Assembly (NCBI RefSeq): GCF_003265705.1
Contig: NW_020312785.1
Coordinates: 132,035,978-132,099,977, forward strand
Reading direction: 5' to 3'
DNA from: Callorhinus ursinus
Lineage: Eukaryota > Chordata > Mammalia > Carnivora > Otariidae
DNA length: 64,000 nt
In this document: positions 1 through 11,579 of the stretch, piece by piece
Layout of the letters: the number at the start of each line of letters is the position of its first letter
Numbering within the stretch: position 1 is the stretch's first letter
Position numbers and translations under genes: made by a program
Notes under the pieces: model-generated
Databases searched by the model: none
Told to the model about the DNA's origin: nothing
The model's input: the letters and a program-made list of their open reading frames with translations, nothing else

Positions 1-710
1 CCACAAATAGCAGCCCAGGAGCCAGGTGTGCTGGCTTCTATCTAATCCTCTGATCTAAGTAAGTATCTAATCATGGAGAAGGCTTTTAACCTACAGATCC
101 CCATCCAAAAGAATGGCATAATGAAATAGATCTTGAATACTCTATGATTGTCGACATCCAGTGTTAACTTAAGGCAGCATGGTTGGGGCAGACACTGTTG
201 GTCACCTAACCAACAGTCATTTCCTACCTGTCTTCCTTACTGGCCGAGACCAACTTCCACTATAAAACCCAGTGAGATTGTCTGAGCTTCTCTTCCAGCT
301 GGAGCATGATTGTGTGACCAAAACTTGGCCAAGAAGACCCAAGGAAAAGTATGCCATGGCATCTGGGAAAGATTTTTCCACCAGACAGTAAGAACAGTGT
401 TTAAGGAAACGTCTCCTGGATCCCTTTCCCATCCTCTCCCTGCCTCCCTTGGACTCAGCTCCATGAACTATGGCAGCCATTTTGTACCAATGAGGCAACA
501 AACTCAACACACTAAAAATAATGGAATGGATGGATGATAAAGAATTTTAGTTATTGGTGAAATCAATTACGGGATCACCTTTTCCTGATTTTGCATTATA
601 GGAAACAATAAGAACCCTGTCTGTATATGTTATTAATGTTTTATGCTATTACTTGCAGCCCAAACATCTTACACAATACATATATCTAGTAGAAACAATT
701 GTGGATTCTA
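1..710. other. No gene seen; possible old LTR remnant
   Basis: No exon or certain repeat is recognised. The part from about 190 to 520 (a CCAGCTGG..GACC stretch, then a GGCAGCCATTTTG..CCAATGAGGCAA stretch) resembles the middle of old MaLR/MLT-type LTRs, but no LTR ends are visible and the assignment is weak. Overlapping open frames on both strands here are short and share no domain I know. Confidence 0.35.
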
Positions 711-888
711 AACTAGCAGTCTTATACTTTATTTGCATATGAATCACCACAGAAGCCTGTTAAAATGCAGATTTCTGATGCAGTAGATCTGGGATGGGGC
801 CTAAAATTCTGCATTTTTAACAGGCAAGTGATGTCGATGCTCCTGCTCTGCAGACGATCCACATCACACTTTGAACAGCAAAGTGCTA
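711..888 (-). repeat. MER5-type hAT-Charlie DNA transposon remnant
   Basis: The order of blocks (GAATCACC, GCCTGTTAAAATGCAGATT, CAGTAGATCTGGG, TGGGGCC, GCATTTTTAACA, CACACTTTGAACA) follows the reverse complement of MER5A/B, a non-autonomous hAT-Charlie element. The terminal inverted repeats are worn away, so the edges are approximate. Confidence 0.75.
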
Positions 889-892
889 ACTC

Positions 893-1010
893 ACATGTGG
901 CTATTGTATGACATCGATCAAGTCACCTCACTTCTCTAGGCCTCAATTTTCTCAAAGAATCTGATATCTTATGATTCTAAGTATTGGCAGAAGAAAATGT
1001 GATCGTTTCC
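893..1010 (+). repeat. MIR SINE fragment
   Basis: Blocks matching the MIR core are visible: a CAAGTCACCTCACTTCTCT stretch followed by GGCCTCAATTTTCTC. MIR is an ancient tRNA-derived mammalian SINE mobilised by L2. This copy is partial. Confidence 0.6.
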
Positions 1011-1689
1011 TCTGCAAATGAAGATACACATGAAAAGTGAACTGAGAAAGCATACACACTGTGATTTATTTTAAACTTTCTGCTAAGTGGTCATTAATCT
1101 CATTACTTGATACAAATTGCAATCAGGATGAGGGCACATATGCCAGCGCTTGTTTCCATGACTGTCCAACGGCCCCACCTACATGGAAACATCATGGGAA
1201 CAGAATATTAAACTGTGTTTGCAGCTGCTCCCTAGAACCTCATTATGAATAATATGTGTGCTAATCAGAAATTCAATTAATAGAGATTTGAAAAGATTTT
1301 GAGCAATACATCCTTTTCCCTGCCCCATTCTCTTGCCATGAGAGTGAAGAATGAATGTGGTTATTTTCATAACAAAAAAGCCATCTGCCTGTAAGGGTGA
1401 TTGCAGCTTGGTACCCTCTGTCCCAGGTACTCTCCACAGCCCACTCCCAGCAGTGTTGGTCCAACACTGAAATCTGTCTGCTTTCACGTTTGAGCATTTT
1501 GTCTTTCTCTCCTAACCTCACTGCACTTACTTACACAACTGGTCGAAGATAACCTGCCCTCCCGTGGTACCCTTCCTACTAGAGTCTTGGACTCTAGCTC
1601 CTTTACTATACCCTGAGACGTGTCAGGTTCCAGGAAGCAGTGGAGCTCTGTTATACCATGAGCAGGCAGATGAGAGATTTCTTGTATTT
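1011..1689. other. No feature recognised
   Basis: Unique-looking AT-rich DNA. Overlapping plus- and minus-strand open frames between about 1060 and 1520 are under 105 codons and show no domain or flanking splice pair that I can defend. Confidence 0.5.
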
Positions 1690-2615
1690 TTTCTTATATA
1701 TACTTTTTTCTTTTTAATAGACTATTAATTAGAACTGGTTTAGATTAGAGAAAAATTGAGAATATAGAGAGTTCCAGTTTCCCTCACATTAGTTTCCCTT
1801 ATTATTAATGCCGTGCATGAATATGGCACAAATAATGAACCAATAGTGATACATTATGATTCACTAAAGTTCATAGTTTATTTAATTTACCTTGGTTTTT
1901 TACCTCATTGTCTTTTTCTGTCCAGGGTCCCATATTACAGTTATGTTATGTCCCTTTAGGGTCCTCTTGGCAGTGGTCATTTCTCAGACTTTGTTTAGAT
2001 GACCTTGAGAGTTTTAAGGCGTACTGGTCTGGTATTTTGTAGGATGCTCCATTATTAGAATTCATCTGATATTTTTATCATGGTAAGACTGGGGCTATGG
2101 GCTACTGGAAAGAAGGTCAGACAGACAGACAAAGCGCTCTTTTCATCAAACTCAATCAAGTGTATATACTAGCAATGTGATTTTGAATCATTGATGTTGG
2201 CCTTGACCACCTGGCTGAGGTAGTGTTTGTCAGATGTCTCCATAATTAAATTACTCTTTCCTCCCATTTGCATGCTGTGCATTTTGAAAAGAAATCCTTC
2301 TGGGCAGCCTACATTTAAGGAGTGAGGGTTTAGGCTCTAGCTCCTTGAAGTGGAGCTCCACATAAAATATTTGAAATTTTTGTGTGAGGCGGAATTTTCA
2401 ATTCTTACCCATTATTAAACTATTCAATCATTAATTTATGTCATTTGGAATCATGTATACTTATTTTATACTTAGTTAAAGTCTAATGCTACTCTGTTTT
2501 TTCCCTTCAAGTTGTCCCATTTTTGGCCATTGGGAGCTCTTTTAGTTGGCTTTTATTTCCCTTTGGCATGTCTCCATTACTGTGCGCTGTGTGTGTATCT
2601 TCTTTTCTTTTCTTT

Positions 2616-2659
<44 letters not shown>

Positions 2660-3490
2660 TTTTTGAGTCCTTTTTTTTACTTTCTGGTGATAAAGATGAT
2701 TCAAGCTCATCTTGTATATTTCTTCTCCAAGTCATAGAATCAGTCATTTCTCCAAATAGCCCTGGTTATTTGTTTTGGAGAACAGTGTTAGAAACCAAGG
2801 TCTGGGTTCCAGTGTGTTTATTGCTATTGGAGTGTTAATTCTTTTAGGCCCTCTCAGCTGACAGAAAAAAAAAAAAAGTGTGTTTATACTAATCCATGTA
2901 TATACACATATCTGTAACTGTTTATGTATGTAAAAATATGTATCTATATGAAGCTAAACATAACTTCATTCTGATGCCCCCAACTCTAATCCATTGCCAT
3001 ATGGATCATTCTAGCCTCTTCTTCTTGCTTATCTGGAACCTCCCACTCCAATAGTGAAAGAACTGGCCCCCACTATCTGTTACCCATTCAATTAATTCTT
3101 CAATTCCAATATATATGCATGGCAGTATCAGAATTGTTAACCTGAATCCCCGTGGGAAACCACTTTATCAACTAGGGTACAATTTTTTTTTCTTTAGTCC
3201 TATAAACTCAACTCATTTCCAAAAATACTTAGGATGGCACCTTTTCCCCTCATTGGCTCCAGTGAGGTAGTTTCATACGTTGTAATATAGTTAGATTCTC
3301 TTGTCACTGTCTATATTCCTTCTTGAGGTCCCAAGATTCTTTATTTATATCTTTATATATTCAATGGTAATTTGGAGTTCAAAGTAAATAGTGTAGCTCA
3401 ATGTTCCCCACTTCACAAACCTTTCCACACAATGATTCCTCTGTTTTTCATTTCATTTCATTAAAGAATTAAATTATAAAATCAGACTAT
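1690..3490. repeat. Ancient L1M-lineage LINE fragment
   Basis: Several blocks recur in old mammalian L1M non-coding sequence: TTTTTGGCCATTGGGAGCTC near 2520, GCTCATCTTGTATATTTCTTC near 2704, CCCCGTGGGAAACCAC near 3147 and TTTCATTTCATTAAAG near 3450. The same family reappears at 59.7-60.65 kb, including the 'gggagytc..gttgg' and 'tactcatggatcttc' regions. A CTTT microsatellite lies inside. No ORF survives. Subfamily and orientation need a consensus library. Confidence 0.65.
2617..2660. repeat. (CTTT)n microsatellite
   Basis: Eleven perfect CTTT units, preceded by imperfect CTTTT units from about 2600. It lies within the L1M fragment and creates meaningless Phe/Leu/Ser-rich and Lys/Glu/Arg-rich open frames on the two strands. 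Confidence 0.97.
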
Positions 3491-4984
3491 ATGACAACTA
3501 TTAGGAGTCTCAGGGGTTTCCTCGCCTGTTTAGCCAAGGAATGGCAGGCCAAACAAATCATTTTGTTTGTCCAAGGACTAGGACGCAGCTCTCTTGGTTC
3601 CCAATCCAAAGCTATTTTCCTAACACTGCCTAATATACAGGGAGAAGAGTAATTTCTCTAAGGGAAATCAAGCTGTGGTTAGTTCTGCTATAGCTAACTT
3701 CCCGATTCCCAGTGAAATTGCAGACGGGGGCTTGTCACACTGTGGCTGTTTACACAGTGCATTTTCATGTGAGTTAACTATTCCTCTTGTCCCGTAAGAG
3801 CATTCAGGTCTACCCAGGCATAACATGGTCACTTCCAGGGTAGCCTCTAAGCTACCATTGGACTTGGATTGAATTTTCTTTCCAAATCTTGTGAAAAGGA
3901 AGGGAAGATGAAGTGTGGATCTTTTTGGAGTCAACAAAAATCATAAAACCTTAGTTCTCCTTGCTCAGAGCATCAGCTCCAGCTTTGCCTCTTTCTATAG
4001 CCTTCCCAGATTTCATCTCTCTCTGCCCCAGAGTATCTTTTCTCTGTGTTTCTATATCCTTTGTCACACTACCTTCTGTCATTAGACATGAACTCTTGAA
4101 GTTTGGGACCACGGTGTGTATGTCAATTCCCTCCACGGATGACTTTATATGTAGCAAATAAGATCTTTCGATTAATATTAGTTTAGGTAATTAGTAAAGG
4201 ATGAATGGAATTAGAAACACCATTAAAAAGTTAGAAACATGAGTGAGATGGGAAAATGAGAAAGCCAATGCCAGCCACGAGAAAGACGAGAGAAGGATGA
4301 AAAAAGAGTAGGATTGGACTTGCATTAGCTACTCTAGGGCCTGGAGAAGAAAGGGCGTTCAAGCTACCTGGGAAGGAGCCCATACACTCCACAAAAACAG
4401 ATAGGGGATGATCATGAATGTATAGTCCTTCTAGAATGCTAACCACTGTGACATCAGTAAGGATTCTTCTGTGTCTCCAAGGTAGAGGGTGATCATAGAC
4501 TTATGACATTAAGGTTGGAAGAAATCTAAAAACAATCTTACCTACCTCTCTCTCACTCATTGCTCTACTTTGAACTGCCCAGCACTGTAAATGGAAGTCA
4601 GAGTATCACAGGTCCCCTCGTGCTGCATGAGAAGGGATTCTTGAGAGGACCAAAGTTCATGAAAGCCAAAGCTTCGTACCCCCATTTGAGGCACCTCTTA
4701 GCCAAGAGACAGAAACTTAACTTTGGGGTTCAAAGTCACAGGACCTCAAAGATCTTTCCATAACAGTGACTGGTGCCTTCATAGGGACATGGGGAGGGTG
4801 ACAGAATTTGGACTAGGTTCAGATGAAAAAGCTGAAAAAAAATGAGGTTTTTTTATCATTGATAATGGACCCTAGGGTAATCAAGAACTGAACAGAAGGA
4901 TGAAGGGGACTACTAATTGAAATTGCTTCTGAAAAGTAAATAAAAGTAATAGATAATAGATAATAGCCAAAATGTCTACAGACA
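3491..4984. other. No gene or clear repeat
   Basis: About 1.5 kb without a recognised element. Open frames between 3668 and 4763 occur on both strands, overlap each other and are at most 89 codons long. Short (TAATAGA) iterations occur near 4945. Confidence 0.5.
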
Positions 4985-5185
4985 TGAATGCAAATCTGGC
5001 CACTTCCACTCACTAACTGGGTGACTTTGGACATGTTACCTGTACTTCCCTAGCCTTATCCTCATTCCTTGTAAAATTAGGATAATGATATTTATCCGGT
5101 AAGCTTGTTATAAGGGTAAAACGACAAAGAATCTGAAACACAGAGAAAGAGTAGTTGTCATTGTTACTATCACCATCATCACCAT
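4985..5185 (+). repeat. MIR SINE
   Basis: Recognisable MIR order: CACTAACTGGGTGACTTTGG, then TCCTCATTCCTTGTAAAATTAGGATAATGAT and a TGTTATAAGGGT stretch. It is followed by a small CAT/CAC-rich patch at 5159-5190. Confidence 0.75.
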
Positions 5186-6609
5186 CAGCAATCACCAAAT
5201 CAACAATCGCCAAAATTTACCAAGTATTTATTGCTTGCTAAATATTGTACTTGGTGTGTGACACGTAATTGTTACTGTTAGTATTATTGTTGACCAGTCA
5301 GTAATATCAGAGGCTTATGGATTTTCCTTGTTATAACTGACCATCAAATCAGACTGGTTTTCTTCTACCTTGAGGAATTTGTATGAAGCAGCCTAAAAGC
5401 AGGAGAATGGTAAGTGATCCCACCTGTCTTTTGCATTCTTTTGATTCAAAGTAAAATGAGATAACCAGGGCAAAGCGAGTTATGAGATAGATAGGAAGAA
5501 AGGCTGTGGCATTTATACATTTCCCAGTCTTCTGAGAGATAACCTTCAATGTCTAGTGCCCTATATCAGTTCAGAGAGCTAGTTTTATGAACTGATTTCT
5601 TCTTAGGCCCAGATAGCTGCAGCCTTGTGTCTCTTTAGAGTGAGGGCTGCATTTCTCAGTTACTGGTAACAATTTCTCTTAAGGAAAAGGAAAGCAAATT
5701 GCCACTTAAAAAAAAAAAAAAAACCCTGCATAAATTTAGGGAGCATTAATTACTATTGCCCTTGGGCTTCTGGGAACTCATGCTGTCTTTCCATGGTGAT
5801 TATCATGATTACATGCTATTTTAATTTTATATTTAGGTCTCTACAGAAATTGCAGATATGTCTCAGCTTAGCTAGAGGAGTTTTCAATCAAAACGAGTTA
5901 ACATGTTTTTCCTTCTTCTAGATTAAACTCAGTAGGGTTATGTTCATCTTAAATCCATGATCACTTCCTTGGGCTTTTCAATGAGAAATTCTGGAGAGAT
6001 ATCCAAACCTTGTTATCACCATCTGGAAAAACTTATGTGATCATTAGGTCGAGGTCCTGACCTTCAGGACTAGGCTAGTGAGGAAATGGCAAAAAGACCG
6101 GGCTGTCTCCTTCTCCCTCACTGACCTGGAATAACCTGAAGCTAGTGCCAGACTCCCACTGGTTCCCATTATCTTTGTCTGATACAACACAGTAAGAATT
6201 TCCTGGTCAAATAAAGGGACAAAGAATTCCTGATGAGCCTGGGAGCCAGGAGAGGCTCATGTTTAGGGCTTTGGTGACCCTGGTGTTCCTTTAAATGGAG
6301 ATATGTGTTGTCAAAGCCAAGTAAGGAGCAGAGGATTATAACAGGTTCCTGATTCTGCAAGGGCCTATTTCTTCTCTACTGACTAGGGCTTTACTTCCCA
6401 AACTCAGAGAATTTTAGGGCTGAAGGACAAGAGTCTGTAGTAGCAGAGATGGGTCAATGGCAAAGCAGAGTGAAGAACGCATTTAAAAACAGTCATGACT
6501 AAACCCAGGAAAAGGCCTGATCCACTGACTGTTAAACCAGGACCTATGAGCTCATCAAGTGCTATGGGTTTCCCTTTCAGATCCATAATATGTTGCCAAA
6601 AGAGCAGGG
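5186..6609. other. No gene or clear repeat
   Basis: Holds an A-tract at about 5709-5723. All open frames are under 70 codons except one that runs into the Can-SINE at 6.6 kb. A short block AGAGAATTTTAGGGCTG near 6406 hints at an old MIR-like copy but is too short to call. Confidence 0.45.
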
Positions 6610-6811
6610 TTTTTTTTAAGATTTTATTTATTCATTTTAGAGAGAGAGAGAGAGAGCAGGGGGATGGGCAGATGGAGAGGGAGAGGCAGAGAATCTCAGG
6701 CAGACTCAGCACTGAGCCTGACACAGGGGTTGATCCCACGACCCCAAGATCATGACCCTATCCTAAACCAAGGGTTGGACGCTTAACCAATTGAGCCACC
6801 CAGGTGCCCCC
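6610..6811 (-). mobile_element. Can-SINE (Carnivora tRNA-Lys SINE), minus
   Basis: Read on the minus strand it starts GGGGGCACCTGGGTGGCTCA and ends in the AAATAAAATCTT tail, seen here as the T-run at 6610 plus AAGATTTTATTTATTC. A and B box-derived positions are still visible near the head. No clean target-site duplication was found. It is a decayed copy by comparison with the one at 35.9 kb. Confidence 0.95.
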
Positions 6812-7189
6812 ACAACCACCTTTCTAAATAACACAGTCTAGGTACCCATTTCATCTGTGTCAGAAAATGAACATCCTACATAAGCATCAAATAATTTATG
6901 ATTTAAGCCACAATGGCAAATACATTTCCCTAAACACCAAGAATTGTTTTATACCAACTTTTCAAAAATAAGTGAATTTTATTTATGTTTTCCTTCTTGA
7001 AGCTGGTGACAGAAAGTTCCATCTGCGAAATCTATATTGGTACTAACAAGTTGGCTACACAGCAACAGAGAGAATTTATGCTGGCTTTGGTCAAATCTAC
7101 CTACAATTTGGGGACTTTTTGCCTTTAAAAGCCCACACAACAAATCAGACAATTTCCACAAGGTGCCAGATATTTGTCCAGGAAGAGGA
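6812..7189. other. No feature recognised
   Basis: Unique-looking DNA between a Can-SINE and a MIR. Opposing open frames at 6979-7297 are shadows of one another and extend into the MIR, so neither is treated as coding. Confidence 0.45.
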
Positions 7190-7317
7190 AGGCCCGACAT
7201 AGCTAGGAGACTTGTGTCTAATCCTGTCTTACCACTAACGGGACACACGTCCTTCAGGAAGACACAGCCTTCCTGGACTTCAAGTCCCCATCTGTGAAAT
7301 AAAGTTTTTGGGCTAAG
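7190..7317 (+). repeat. MIR SINE fragment
   Basis: A TGTCTAATCCTGTCTTACCA block followed by CCCCATCTGTGAAATAAAG corresponds to the MIR core. It ends where a MER5-like element begins. Confidence 0.6.
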
Positions 7318-7485
7318 TCAGTATTTCTCAGCCCCGGACATATTTGAATCACTTGGCAAGATTTTTTAAAAAGTGATGCCCAGGCCTTACCCTAAACTAA
7401 TTACATTACACTCGTCAGGGGGTGGAGCTATTTGCTTAAAGTTCCTCAGGCTGAGACCCATGACGCCAGATTCTCCCTGAGTCCA
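7318..7485. repeat. MER5-like hAT DNA transposon remnant
   Basis: Starts CAGTATTTCTCAGCCCC, has GAATCACTTGGCAAGATT and a GGGGGTGGAGCT block, as in MER5-type Charlie elements. Inverted termini are degraded. Confidence 0.55.
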
Positions 7486-7557
7486 CACGATGTGGACATT
7501 CTGTCACGTTCAGTTCCACATCACCTTGGAACTTTTGGTCACCTCTGAACTTTCTCT

Positions 7558-8492
7558 CCTGTGGAAGGCAGAATTCTAAGAAGACCATCAATGAGTTGTA
7601 CCCTTGTTTCAACCCCTGTGAGTGAAGATGGAGCCTGTGGCTTGCTTCTGGCCAAGAGAATATGGCAAAGGTGAGGAGATAGTCAATCTCATGATTATGT
7701 CACCTCACGTATCGTGGACTGGACAGAGAGATTCTCCTGTGGGTTTTGAAGAAGTAAATGGCCATGTTGTGAAAGGGTCTCTGTCATGGACTGAATATTT
7801 GTGCTCCCTGCCTCCAAAATTCATATGTTGAAATCTAATCTTTATTGTGATAATATTTGGAGGTGGAGTCTTTGGGAGGTGATTAGAGCATGAGGGTGAT
7901 CATGATCTAATGATCATGAATGAACCTTCATGAATGGCATTAGCACCATTATAAGAAGAGGCTAGAGAGCCTTACTCTCTTTCCATCATGTGAGGGCATA
8001 AGGAGAAGTTGGCAATCTGCAAAACTGGAAGAGGGCTGTTATCCAACTCTGCTGGCACCCTGATTTCAGACTTCCAGGCTCAAGAACTGTAAGAAATACA
8101 TTTCTGTTGTTTATAAGCCACCCAGGCTATAGTACTTTGTCATAGCAGCCCGAACCAAATAAGACAACATCTGAGAGAGCCACACAACCAGGAACTGCTA
8201 CACCTTCCCTCCAGTCCCTGGCTGAAAACCTGCAAGAAAGCAGGGACCTCAATCCTACAACTACAGAGCTGAATTCAGCCCCAAACCATGTGAGCTTGGA
8301 AGAGAATCCAGAATTCCAGAAAGGGACGGCCTACACCAAGACCCTGTAGGACCTGTGGGACCCTGAGCAGAGGACTGCAATCTTTGTCCGGTCTCCTGAC
8401 CCACAGAAACTGTGAGATAATAAATGCATACTGTTTTAAGTGGCTAAATTTGTGGTAATTTGTTACACAGCAATAAAAAAAAACTAATATGT
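7558..8492 (+). mobile_element. MLT1-type MaLR LTR, split by a younger LTR
   Basis: The left part (7558-7781) begins GGAAGGCAGAATTCTAAGA, the usual start region of MLT1 LTRs. The right part (8167-8492) contains CAGGGACCTCAATCCTACAA and GTGAGATAATAAATGCATA, then TTTGTGGTAATTTGTTACA, the usual MLT1 3' end with its AATAAA signal. The two halves join if the inserted LTR at 7782-8166 is removed. Open frames here are incidental. Confidence 0.8.
7782..8166 (+). mobile_element. MaLR LTR (MST/MLT1A-like) nested in MLT1
   Basis: Begins TGTCATGGACTGAATATTTG and ends ACCAAATAAGACA, with internal blocks typical of MST/MLT1A LTRs (AATTCATATGTTGAAATCTA, GGAGGTGATTAGAGCATGAG, CCATCATGTGAGG, TTTATAAGCCACCCAGGC). 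About 385 bp, the expected solo LTR size. The 5-bp flanks (GTCTC and ACATC) are not identical, as expected for old age. Confidence 0.82.
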
Positions 8493-8880
8493 CTTCCAAA
8501 TGGTGCACTTATGCTCAGCGTGACAGCTCCTGGTGGTATCTTACAGAAAGGTATGAGGTATATTTTGGAGAAACCTAACTTGTAAATGCTGAAAAGTAAA
8601 TTGTAGAATTAAGATTTTCAAAAAAGGGAAATAAATACATGTTTGAAATTTAGGTTATATTTCCTCAAATTCAAATGCTTAAAAATTTATTTTAAAAATT
8701 TATTTATTTTTAAATCAGGACAGACTTATGTTAATGGATTTGCTATCACAAAACCAAATGCCTTAACACTTATTCTTCCCATGTCTTGGCCTCAGGTTTC
8801 CTACTGGTAAAATGAGGTGAGTAGAGAAATTTCCCTTCAATATTTATGATCCTAGGCTCATTTATGATCCCCTCAGCACA
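8493..8880. other. No feature recognised
   Basis: AT-rich spacer with TTTATTTTAAAAATTTATTTATTTTTAAAT-like low complexity near 8680-8718. Nothing resembling an exon. Confidence 0.5.
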
Positions 8881-9115
8881 ACGAGGAAGGGTAAGCAGTC
8901 TGAAGTGAGCCTGATCTGAGTTCAAATTCTGGCTCCATTCCTTATCAGCTGTAGATTTTGGCAAGTGATTTATCCATCTTACTAAGCCTCAGTGTCCTCA
9001 TCTATAAAATGGGGTTAATAAAATTCCTCAATCTTCTAGCTTTGTGGGTGGGTTTATTATATGAATCAGTGGATACAATGGGCTCAATGAAACAAAGGAC
9101 TGAACACATAGTCAT
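8881..9115 (+). repeat. MIR SINE, nearly full length
   Basis: A well preserved copy: GAGTTCAAATTCTGGCTCC, CTGTAGATTTTGGCAAGTGA, AGCCTCAGTGTCCTCATC and TATAAAATGGGGTTAATAAA appear in the order of the consensus. Confidence 0.88.
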
Positions 9116-10275
9116 GACTCAAAAACGGTAGTGGTGGCAATGGTTGCTTTTGTTAGGAGCTCTTCGCTTGATGGCATTAGGGACAATTTGTTTATTTTTA
9201 GCATCTGTTATGATCTGTCCTAGGAAATCGTTCAACAAGGCGCATTTGAGAACGTGGAGTTGAGGAGAGAATACAATGGTGGTACAAAGTCTGCAGAGGA
9301 GGGCAGTGTCCTGCTCCAAAACCAGCAGGGAGAGGCAACCTCTCTTATCCCCCTCCTCTATTTTCATTGCTTCTTGCTTCAACAGTGCTAAGGGCCAGCA
9401 CCAAGAGGATGGACATGACAGAGATTAACAATACATTCTTAGTAGTTTATCTAGGTTGAAGAACAAAAACTTGAATTTATTCCCCATTCTTTAATTTGTC
9501 CCTGATGTTTTATTTCCCTTTTTGCTAGTAAAGCAGGTCTTTTCCAGGCAATATTCTGACCTACTTTCAGAAAGCAGATGTAGGTCTTTTGAAATCAGAG
9601 GATGGGTGGCTGCTTGACAGACTTAAAAGGTCTTCAAATATTACTGTGTTTGAGCTGCATCATCTAGGAAGACCATAGCCAAAAAAGGTACTCTTTGCTC
9701 AAGCAGAGCTGTTAAATAAATTCCCAAGTTTGCTTTTGAGAGTCTCACCCTAAATGTGGAGAAGAGAACTACAAAGTTGGGCCCCAAGAGAGACTTTCTA
9801 CTTGGCTGACAAGAGTTTTCAAGAAAGTGGCCTGAAAATCCCCAGAGCCCACATTTATTTGGCAAAGAATGGTTTGCTTTTCAAAGGAGAAAGAAATCAC
9901 TAAAATAAGAGATAACTTCCCTTTCATGGAAAAAAAAATTAACAGAGAAACAAAAGAAATTCTTAGAGGATAAGTACATGAAATACTAAAATATATTGAA
10001 AGATTCATTACCAGAAATTGCGTATGAGCTAAAAACAAAGGAGGTTAGATAAATTCATGGATATGAGAACCATAAGGAATCATCAGTTTCAAATCAGAGG
10101 TCTTGAAGGTGTTCAGAGTCTAAAATACATGTCAAAAACATCAAGCACAGCATCCCACAAAAGGTTCCTTGATGATGCCATCAGAAAAGCAATTCATCAT
10201 GGATTGGTCCCTCTATTGCATTCTTATTTTCTTGGACACACAAAGGAATAAGAAAGAAGAAGACAAATGATAGGC
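9116..10275. other. No gene or clear repeat
   Basis: Open frames at 9119-9382 and 9641-10038 (minus) and 10057-10251 (plus) are under 90 codons and have no recognised motif. The plus-strand frame at 10057-10251 starts at an ATG in weak context and is followed by A-rich DNA. Confidence 0.45.
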
Positions 10276-11560
10276 TTTTTTTTTTTTTTCAAGATGCTTT
10301 TATCTAAAGCATACATACTTTAAATACATACTATGGTTTGTTTATTTGAGGGGCAATCTGAACAAAATTTGCCTTGTTCAGTCAGTGTAATTGCTGTAAG
10401 CTTTATGATAAAAATCAGAAGAAAATAGCCCAGGAGAACCATGTTCAGATGTACAATTGGCCCTTGAACACACAAAATAGAACATGACTGCTGGCCTCCA
10501 GAGATCGTCTCTGGTTCAGTCTGCAGATGCAAGGCTGAAAATCGAGTTGTCTGGAAGCCTAAGTGTTGGGGAAGGTCATAGAAAAGATGTGACCACCCAT
10601 TGACCCATGAACTGGACCCAGGCCATTGGTGGCTCCACACGCCCTCCTCTGTCCTTGAAATGTGGGTTCTGCTTGCCTTTCCTACTCTCAGAGGCTGCTC
10701 CAAGCACGTAGGACACAACCTTAAGATGGTGATGTGGTGTTGAGAACACCTGCACAGTTTATATGACTGAACCCAGTTAAGGCCTCTATGTAAACTTTTA
10801 AGGTTTGGTAGGTGGGTGCAGGAGTCCCCTGTCTTGCTGCTGTCCAAGACAACCCTCATACATAAGCTCCCTTTGCTTATTAAACCTGCCTCCTGCCCAC
10901 CTGGAATGCCCTGGCTCCTTCTTCTGTCTCTCCCTGCCCTCCACACACGGGGGCCTGTTTCAGATGGTACCCAGGAAGCTCCCAAGGAGGTTATGAACCA
11001 ACACTAAGGAGGGAGAGATTACAAGGAGGAAAGAAAGACAAAAACAATTTGGAATTTGTGCTCAAGATGGCTTCTTGTCAACTCTTGCCATCATCAACTT
11101 CCTTGGGAAAAAAATGAATTTTAGGATATACCATTCACCTACAAATTCCGGTGGAGGGATCTCTCCACACTTGAACCAAAGGCATAGATCCAAAAGGCTG
11201 AATCAAGCAACACCAGGTGCAAGGAGGTTATGAAAATGATGTTCCAAGTTTTCCAAATGCACATCAACACTTTTTTCAGTATTTTTTCAAGACTGATATT
11301 TCTCCAACCAGTTAGAGAATCATTTTTTAAAACTTAATCATGTCTTGCACCAACACTGAATTTAAAAGAATAACATTAAGCATCTCCTTTCCTTCCTCGA
11401 CTGCAGAAGACTTGGGATTTGCACTGAACTCCCACCATCAAGCCAAATGTGTGTTCAACAAATGCACTTAAACATTTGCTTTTGCCTTTCAACAAGGTCA
11501 GGTGAAACTTGTCCATAAATTTCTCCCATAATTCACAAAAGTGAGGGCCAAATGGATGTT
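10276..11560 (-). other. Transcript-like block of unknown origin, possible retrocopy
   Basis: A pure T-run of about 14 at 10277-10290 sits at one end, which on the minus strand would be a poly(A) tail; an AATAAA on the minus strand lies about 45 bases upstream of it (near 10340). The minus strand carries the longest open frame of the window (221 codons, 10320-10985), but its composition (Ser/Arg/Gln-rich, then a hydrophobic stretch) matches no family I know. A further frame around 11395-11570 contains CELWEKFMDKFHLTLLKGKS, also unrecognised. No target-site duplication was found, so a processed pseudogene is only one possibility. Confidence 0.3.
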
Positions 11561-11579
11561 TTCTGGATACATTATGATA

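Noticed and set aside
2512..2838. Phe/Leu/Ser-rich frames and their Lys/Glu/Arg-rich opposite as membrane or basic proteins
   Set aside because: Both are translations of the CTTT microsatellite.
10320..10985. 221-codon minus-strand open frame as a protein-coding gene
   Set aside because: No start context, splice partners or recognised domain; composition shifts from Arg/Ser-rich to hydrophobic. Kept only as part of an unexplained block.
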